Below are positions 7,887-10,107 of a DNA stretch of 10,107 nt, in pieces. Position 1 is the stretch's first letter; the number at the start of each line of letters is the position of its first letter. A model generated the notes under the pieces. That model was not told the DNA's origin. It searched no databases and was given only the letters and a program-made list of their open reading frames with translations. The stretch lies in NCBI GenBank assembly GCA_003170575.1, contig PMZB01000319.1:1-10107 (forward strand). Direction: 5' to 3'. The DNA comes from Chlamydiia bacterium. GTDB taxonomy: Bacteria; Chlamydiota; Chlamydiia; Chlamydiales; FEN-1388. Both the position numbers and the translations under genes were made by a program.

Positions 7887-8504
7887 ATGAAGTTTTTTGT
7901 TGACGATAAAGAAAAAGAATTTTTCAAGCAAAATGGCCTTCTAGGCATCGAGGAGATTTTTTCTCCAGAAGAGATAGATCTTCTTCGGCGAGAAGTAGAA
8001 AAAAAAGTTTTTTTGCATGAGGTCAAAGACCTTGCATTATCTGGCGGAGAGATCCAAAAGATTTTGTTTTCAAAAAAGATGGCTCAGGTAGCGTTTGAGC
8101 TCGCTGGAAAGAGTCCTCTTCGGTATGGGTATGATCTTTTTTTTCGATGTTCCTCTGCTCCAAAGGCTCTTTCTCCATCTATCTCACCACTTCTGATATG
8201 TGCCTGCATACCCCTTGAATCTGATGAGACGATAGAAGAACACAAACCCGTTCCTTTTATTCTCCATCAAGAGGATCTCTATCTACCCAAGGGCGCTGTG
8301 CTTTTCTTCGCACCCAATGTGCTGTTTTCTCTTTCTTCCTCTCAAGCTGCTCCTGACCCAAGCTATCTTCTTTTTGTATATAGCGGACTGCGTGCCCAGT
8401 ACACGTACCAGGTTGGCGATCCCTTCACACATGATCTCAAGCGGCTGGGGTATGTTTTTGGGGACAGGCTGAAAAGCGCAACCCACCCAATTCTTTACAG
8501 ATGA
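7887..8504 (+). CDS. CT296-like protein, phytanoyl-CoA dioxygenase-like fold (predicted)
   Basis: A 205-aa cytosolic protein. Position (divergent from rnc) and character match CT296 of C. trachomatis. That gene was first proposed as a divalent-cation-dependent regulator (DcrA) and later found, from its structure, to resemble Fe(II)/2-oxoglutarate-dependent enzymes of the phytanoyl-CoA dioxygenase type. The start KEKEFFKQNGLLGIEEIFSPEEID (about 8-31) is typical of that family, where an N-terminal helix pair precedes the barrel. However, I see no clear HxD...H iron triad where the barrel should be (residues 80-170), so it may not be a working dioxygenase. The C-terminus holds a conserved-looking stretch ending HPILYR. 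The ribosome-binding site is weak (AAGAG about 12 nt upstream). It leads a run with the next two genes; the next ATG is 6 nt after its stop. Homology to CT296 rests on synteny and general pattern. Confidence 0.7.
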   Translation: MKFFVDDKEKEFFKQNGLLGIEEIFSPEEIDLLRREVEKKVFLHEVKDLALSGGEIQKILFSKKMAQVAFELAGKSPLRYGYDLFFRCSSAPKALSPSISPLLICACIPLESDETIEEHKPVPFILHQEDLYLPKGAVLFFAPNVLFSLSSSQAAPDPSYLLFVYSGLRAQYTYQVGDPFTHDLKRLGYVFGDRLKSATHPILYR

Positions 8505-8510
8505 GGCAGT

Positions 8511-9164
8511 ATGTTTGAGCTTGTTGAAGAAGGGAGGGAAAAAGCGTCCACGCACATGATGAGAGACCGAGAAATGTTAGAGCAGGGCTCCATGCTCCCG
8601 CTCCTTACTTTTTACCAATGGGACTCTTTTTGCATAACCTACGGACTTTTTGCGCATCCTGAAAATTTTCTGAACATGGATTTTTGCAAAAAGGAGGGGA
8701 TTGAAGTCGTTCAGCGCCCCACCGGCGGAGGGATTTTTTTCCATGAGTGTGATTTCCCCTTTTCTCTGTTTTTTCCCGAAGAGTACACCCATTCATTTGA
8801 ATCTATATGGAAAGGAATCCAAAAAAGCCTTGTAAGCCTAGTGTGCGACTTTCTTTCTGAAACTCCTGATGCTGAATATCCCTCCCTTCCTATTGAGGGA
8901 AGGTTTTGTCAAGCTGGAATACATGGGTGTGATTTTGTGTGGGGTGGGAAGAAGTTTGGAGGAGCTGCCTTTCGCAAAAGTAAGAAGGGTATTCTTTGTC
9001 AGGCCAGCCTGTTTTGTTCTCCTTTTTCATGGGACAAAAGTGCACTCTTTGTGAAACAACCTTGTGTGCTTCACATGATGAAGCACGTTTCGATGTGTCT
9101 TGAAGAAGATATAAAAACCGAACTCCAAGACAGAATAACATTAGCTGTAGAGGAAAATTTATGA
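8511..9164 (+). CDS. Lipoate-protein ligase / octanoyltransferase family protein (LplA/LipM-like)
   Basis: Belongs to the BPL_LplA_LipB fold, whose members attach lipoyl or octanoyl groups to a lysine of lipoyl domains in 2-oxoacid dehydrogenases and the glycine-cleavage H protein. The 217-aa product shows the ligand-binding motif RPTGGGIFFHECDFPFS (69-85) and the conserved lysine motif GKKFGGAAFR (146-155, Lys148). Start-side residues THMMRDREML (14-23) match the family's N-terminal helix. It is shorter than LipM (about 280 aa) and LplA (about 340 aa), and lacks the LplA C-terminal adenylation accessory domain. Cys133 in GRFC sits seven residues before the strand that leads to Lys148, where LipM octanoyltransferases keep their catalytic cysteine. 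It may therefore be a transferase, not an ATP-dependent ligase. GAGG at 8503-8506 serves the start; the stop overlaps queF by ATGA. Confidence 0.85.
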   Translation: MFELVEEGREKASTHMMRDREMLEQGSMLPLLTFYQWDSFCITYGLFAHPENFLNMDFCKKEGIEVVQRPTGGGIFFHECDFPFSLFFPEEYTHSFESIWKGIQKSLVSLVCDFLSETPDAEYPSLPIEGRFCQAGIHGCDFVWGGKKFGGAAFRKSKKGILCQASLFCSPFSWDKSALFVKQPCVLHMMKHVSMCLEEDIKTELQDRITLAVEENL

Positions 9165-9571
9165 ATCAAGACGCTCACACTCATTTAACCCAACTTGGGA
9201 AAAACACCCCCTTTCCAAAATCCCCTCAGGAAGCTACTCTTGAGGCAATTCCAAACAAATGGCCCGAATCTTCCTATACAGTGCAACTTATTTGTGAAGA
9301 GTTTACCTGTGTATGTCCTCTTACAAACCAACCTGACTTTGCAAAAATCTATATCGAGTATCGCCCAGACGCACATCTTGTAGAATCAAAGTCCCTCAAA
9401 CTTTATCTTGGCTCCTATAGAAATGTTGGAATATTTCATGAGTTTGTGATCAATGCCATCTGCAATGACCTTGTAAAACTTCTCCAGCCCCATTTCATCG
9501 AAGTGCGAGGCGAATTTTCCACCCGCGGCGGCATCCGCATCATTCCTATCGTGCGCTGGGAGAAGAAATGA
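9161..9571 (+). CDS. queF: NADPH-dependent 7-cyano-7-deazaguanine reductase (QueF, short type)
   Basis: Reduces preQ0 to preQ1 in the pathway to the queuosine tRNA modification. The 136-aa product is of the short, single-domain type (compare Bacillus subtilis YkvM, 165 aa), not the tandem type. Expected residues are present: the thioimide-forming Cys52 in CPLTNQPDFA, Asp59, the QueF motif ESKSLKLY (75-82) and His93-Glu94 in FHE for substrate binding. It ends in TRGGIRIIPIVRWEKK, shorter at the C-terminus than YkvM. The start overlaps the stop of the preceding gene (ATGA), so the two are translationally coupled. Its 3' part from codon 99 onward is duplicated at the window end (10052-10107) with only silent differences, so the present 3' end may have been exchanged by an integrating element. 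Confidence 0.95.
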   Translation: MNQDAHTHLTQLGKNTPFPKSPQEATLEAIPNKWPESSYTVQLICEEFTCVCPLTNQPDFAKIYIEYRPDAHLVESKSLKLYLGSYRNVGIFHEFVINAICNDLVKLLQPHFIEVRGEFSTRGGIRIIPIVRWEKK

Positions 9572-9614
9572 GAAAAACAGATATAAAGGCTTCCTGGAAA
9601 TAAATTTTTTTATG

Positions 9615-9783
9615 TTAATCGTATCCAATCATGGTATTAAACGGCTCACACACTTGTGTGAGCATGTTTTTGCCATCCAATTTCAAGTTCTGAAACACTA
9701 AATTCAACAATTCCTGTTTTTCATGAATTTCAGAACTTTTAGATACCTAAATAATCATTGCTCATCAATTGGTGTTTATGCTG
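9615..9783 (-). pseudogene. Decayed C-terminus of a large serine recombinase
   Basis: On the minus strand, 9746-9615 reads 43 residues to a TAA. It includes the stretch EKQELLNLVFQNLKLDGKN followed by EPF, a pattern typical of the extreme C-terminus of large serine recombinases (about ELLNLVFSNLKLDGKKL...KPFD). A stop (TAG) precedes it. A shifted frame just upstream reads QHKHQLMSNDYLG (9783-9745), which resembles the HQ...D region that precedes this segment in the family, with about 15 residues apparently lost between. No catalytic resolvase domain is present in the window. It is a broken remnant, and the family call rests on this one short block. Secondary inverted repeats fall inside it (9644-9663; 9685-9695 with 9728-9738). 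Confidence 0.5.
9644..9671 (+). terminator. Possible terminator of the 7887-9571 gene run
   Basis: GCTCACACA (9644-9652) and TGTGTGAGC (9655-9663) pair perfectly, leaving a 4-nt loop if the inner pair opens. TGTTTTT follows at 9665-9671. It lies 73 nt after the queF stop. Its position inside the recombinase remnant means it may be a chance palindrome of former coding sequence, but no other terminator is visible after queF. Confidence 0.4.
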
Positions 9784-9810
9784 CAAACACCTCCACGTTT
9801 CCAGCTTCTA

Positions 9811-9901
9811 ATATGGTCATTTTAGCAAGAATACGGCCATTTCTCGAGAAAAATGGGTCATATTTCATAAAAAATGTCCGTATCTCTCAAAATACGGTCA
9901 T
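9811..9901. repeat. Cluster of short palindromic repeats inserted beside the rhuM fragment
   Basis: The decamer ATACGGTCAT recurs with small changes at 9811 (ATATGGTCAT), 9831 (ATACGGCCAT) and 9892 (ATACGGTCAT), with a shorter form at 9853 and an inverted form ending at 9883. The units pair: TGTCCGTAT (9875-9883) with ATACGGTCA (9892-9900), one mismatch; and CCATTT (9837-9842) with AAATGG (9851-9856) around a central TTCTCGAGAA palindrome. The homology of the rhuM fragment stops exactly at its edge (9903). This suggests a small palindromic mobile repeat or the end of an insertion; the element family is not recognised. Confidence 0.55.
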
Positions 9902-9902
9902 C

Positions 9903-10034
9903 TTTTTGATAAAGACGCTTCTCTGAAGCTCTAATTTCGCGAATGCGCTGAAGCCACTCATCAAAATAATCTCCATCTTGAGGATCTTTGAGTCGCACAT
10001 CATCCATTACAAATCATAAATAATTCATCAAATA
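9903..10034 (-). pseudogene. Fragment of a RhuM-family gene
   Basis: Minus-strand codons from 10007 down to 9903 read MDDVRLKDP...YFDEWLQRIREIRASEKRLYQK. This closely matches the centre of RhuM-family proteins (FVMDDERLK...YFDE-L-RIR-IRASE+RFYQK), which are often carried on genomic islands and phage-like elements. Directly upstream, TTT GTA gives the expected F-V before MDD. The codon before is TGA where the family has Gly (GGA), and a short stretch reading YLM (down from 10034) may be the preceding strand after an insertion. The N-terminal KilA/BRO-like part and the C-terminal half are both missing. After residue YQK the reading runs into the palindromic repeats and stops at 9858. It is an internal fragment of about 35 codons and not functional. 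Confidence 0.72.
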
Positions 10035-10051
10035 GAGGAATTGATACCACA

Positions 10052-10107
10052 GCCATCTGCAATGACCTGGTCAAGCTTCTTCAACCCCATTTCATCGAAG
10101 TGCGAGG
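10052..10107 (+). pseudogene. queF: Second copy of the queF 3' region (5'-truncated, runs off the window)
   Basis: These 56 bases match 9455-9510 inside queF at 51 positions. Translated, both give AICNDLVKLLQPHFIEVR (QueF residues 99-116). All five differences are silent third-codon changes (CTT/CTG, GTA/GTC, AAA/AAG, CTC/CTT, CAG/CAA). Upstream similarity stops sharply before codon 99. The in-frame sequence reaches back only to a TGA at 9989-9991, without a usable ATG. It is therefore a 5'-truncated copy; whether it continues to a normal queF stop lies beyond the window. The two copies are direct repeats offset by 597 bp. Confidence 0.88.

Noticed and set aside
9685..9738. 11-bp inverted repeat (9685-9695 with 9728-9738) as a recombination site
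   Set aside because: It lies within the recognisable recombinase C-terminal coding remnant, so it is most likely incidental; kept only as a note in that feature.
9723..9926. Plus-strand 67-aa reading frame
   Set aside because: It crosses the recombinase remnant, the palindromic repeats and the rhuM fragment on the opposite strand. It has no ribosome-binding site or protein-like pattern.
1..10107. CRISPR arrays, tRNA or rRNA genes, intact insertion sequences
   Set aside because: I saw no regularly spaced direct repeats with unique spacers, no cloverleaf-forming segment, and no complete transposase on either strand.

Overview
The window looks like chromosomal DNA of an environmental (Parachlamydiales-type) member of the Chlamydiae. 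Three things point there. The first gene is a close match to the chlamydial type III secretion chaperone Slc1 (CT043 of Chlamydia trachomatis). The middle of the window groups sodM, sms/radA, rnc and a CT296-like gene, which lie together in C. trachomatis (CT294, CT296, CT297, CT298). It also carries two large lineage-specific proteins of the kind these organisms use as secreted or membrane effectors. The genus cannot be fixed from sequence alone.

Layout. (1) 1-744: the slc1-like chaperone gene, then a strong intrinsic terminator. (2) 745-4023: one very large gene (about 1092 aa) of no recognised family, a candidate type III substrate because of its neighbour. (3) 7727 down to 4048, minus strand: a tight four-gene run rnc > radA > sodA > a membrane-anchored protein with a kinase-like N-terminal part. 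rnc and radA overlap by ATGA, and the other two gaps are 25 and 11 nt. (4) 7728-7886: a divergent intergenic region with a very long hairpin and a second small hairpin. (5) 7887-9571, plus strand: the CT296-like gene, a lipoyl/octanoyl-transferase family gene and queF (queuosine precursor reductase). Start and stop lie close together or overlap, so this is probably one transcript. (6) 9572-10107: a graveyard holding, on the minus strand, a decayed C-terminus of a serine recombinase and a fragment of a RhuM-family gene. Between them is a cluster of small palindromic repeats. At the very end is a second copy of the 3' part of queF on the plus strand.

The most interesting points are: (a) the duplicated queF 3' segment, which differs from the gene only at silent third-codon positions and flanks recombinase and RhuM debris, suggesting a collapsed integrative element that used the queF 3' end as its target; (b) the long near-perfect hairpin in the presumed leader of rnc, a plausible site for RNase III self-regulation; (c) the orphan 1092-aa protein beside Slc1, with a bipartite nuclear-localisation-like motif; (d) the kinase-like membrane protein in the sodA operon.
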